From the NCBI GenBank assembly GCA_002307035.1, contig DBTL01000009.1, positions 1-35,935 on the forward strand: a stretch of 35,935 nucleotides of DNA, written 5' to 3'. Positions 35,837 to 35,935 of the stretch are shown piece after piece. Position numbers and translations under genes: made by a program. How positions within the stretch are numbered: the stretch's first letter is position 1; each line of letters starts with the position of its first letter. The notes beneath the pieces are model-generated. The model worked only from the letters and a program-made list of their open reading frames with translations, made no database searches and was not told where the DNA came from. The DNA is from Bacteroides sp. UBA1317 (GTDB lineage Bacteria > Bacteroidota > Bacteroidia > Bacteroidales > Bacteroidaceae).

Positions 35837-35935
35837 AAGGTGAATTCTCGTTTAATGAAGTGTTTCGTTTGTATATATGATTGAAGATGTTTTGTCTCTT
35901 GGAAATAGTAGTTCTAAATATTGAAAAGCCTCGCA

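Larger units (their letters stand above)
35508..35935. other. Gene-free right edge
   Basis: No convincing coding sequence is present. The region holds the kinase promoter box near 35533 and the repeat cluster at 35750-35836. The beginning of a rightward gene may lie beyond the window. Confidence 0.6.

Noticed and set aside
35649..35843. A 64-codon plus-strand reading frame at the right edge
   Set aside because: It runs through the repeat cluster, has no recognisable domain, and its composition looks random; better explained as intergenic.
1..35935. Mobile element, phage or CRISPR system
   Set aside because: No transposase, integrase, cas gene, regular short repeat array or long terminal inverted repeat was seen; base composition and gene style appear even across the window.

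Overview
The window looks like chromosomal DNA from a Bacteroides-type member of the Bacteroidales. The signs are a SusC/SusD outer-membrane pair, a hybrid two-component-type periplasmic sensor next to glycoside hydrolases, moderate-to-low GC, no strong Shine-Dalgarno sequences, and TAnnTTTG promoter boxes. No rRNA, tRNA, CRISPR array, transposase or phage gene was seen.

Left block (1-6640): a divergent carbohydrate locus. The periplasmic sensor part of a hybrid two-component regulator is read leftwards and runs off the window. Opposite it, a GH35 beta-galactosidase with a C-terminal F5/8-like domain and a tandem GH43 enzyme with two apparent catalytic triads are read rightwards. The shared intergenic region holds a promoter box for each direction and a 10-bp direct repeat spaced 22 bp apart, a good candidate operator. 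The block ends in a perfect 39-nt palindrome that can terminate both convergent operons.

Main block (6698-33929, all on the minus strand, transcribed right to left): a peptidoglycan / N-acetylmuramic acid (MurNAc) use locus. SusC, SusD and a small lipoprotein form the outer-membrane uptake part, ended by a hairpin at 27950-27998. A new TAnnTTTG promoter then drives a second NamZ-type exo-muramidase (DUF1343), a sodium:solute symporter, a large zinc amidase with an inserted golvesin-type domain, a metallophosphoesterase-PQQ propeller protein, a tandem GT2 protein, a DUF4922 HIT/GalT-like protein, a SpoIID-like protein with no signal peptide, an AmpG-like permease, a NamZ, a FAD/Fe-S D-2-hydroxyacid dehydrogenase, MurT, MurK, MurQ and an AmiE-like serine hydrolase. 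Many genes overlap or lie within 40 bp of each other. Between the GT2 and DUF4922 genes lie two mutually exclusive hairpins that look like an attenuator.

Inferred pathway: SusCD captures muropeptides; the amidase, AmiE-like enzyme and NamZ enzymes release peptide and MurNAc in the periplasm; MurT, the AmpG-like permease and perhaps the symporter import the products; MurK phosphorylates MurNAc; MurQ splits MurNAc-6-P into GlcNAc-6-P and D-lactate; the FAD/Fe-S dehydrogenase may oxidise that D-lactate. The SpoIID / DUF4922 / GT2 trio, all apparently cytoplasmic, has no assigned role and is the most likely place for undescribed biology.

Right edge (33930-35935): a 729-bp region between SusC and a second, monocistronic MurK-like kinase. 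It holds tandem minus-strand promoter boxes about 550 nt from the SusC start, two hairpins, and a possible plus-strand antisense promoter. The kinase paralogue has three conservative changes in its phosphate-1 motif. Beyond it, about 430 bp without a gene carry duplicated AACAT-N4-ATGTT dyads.
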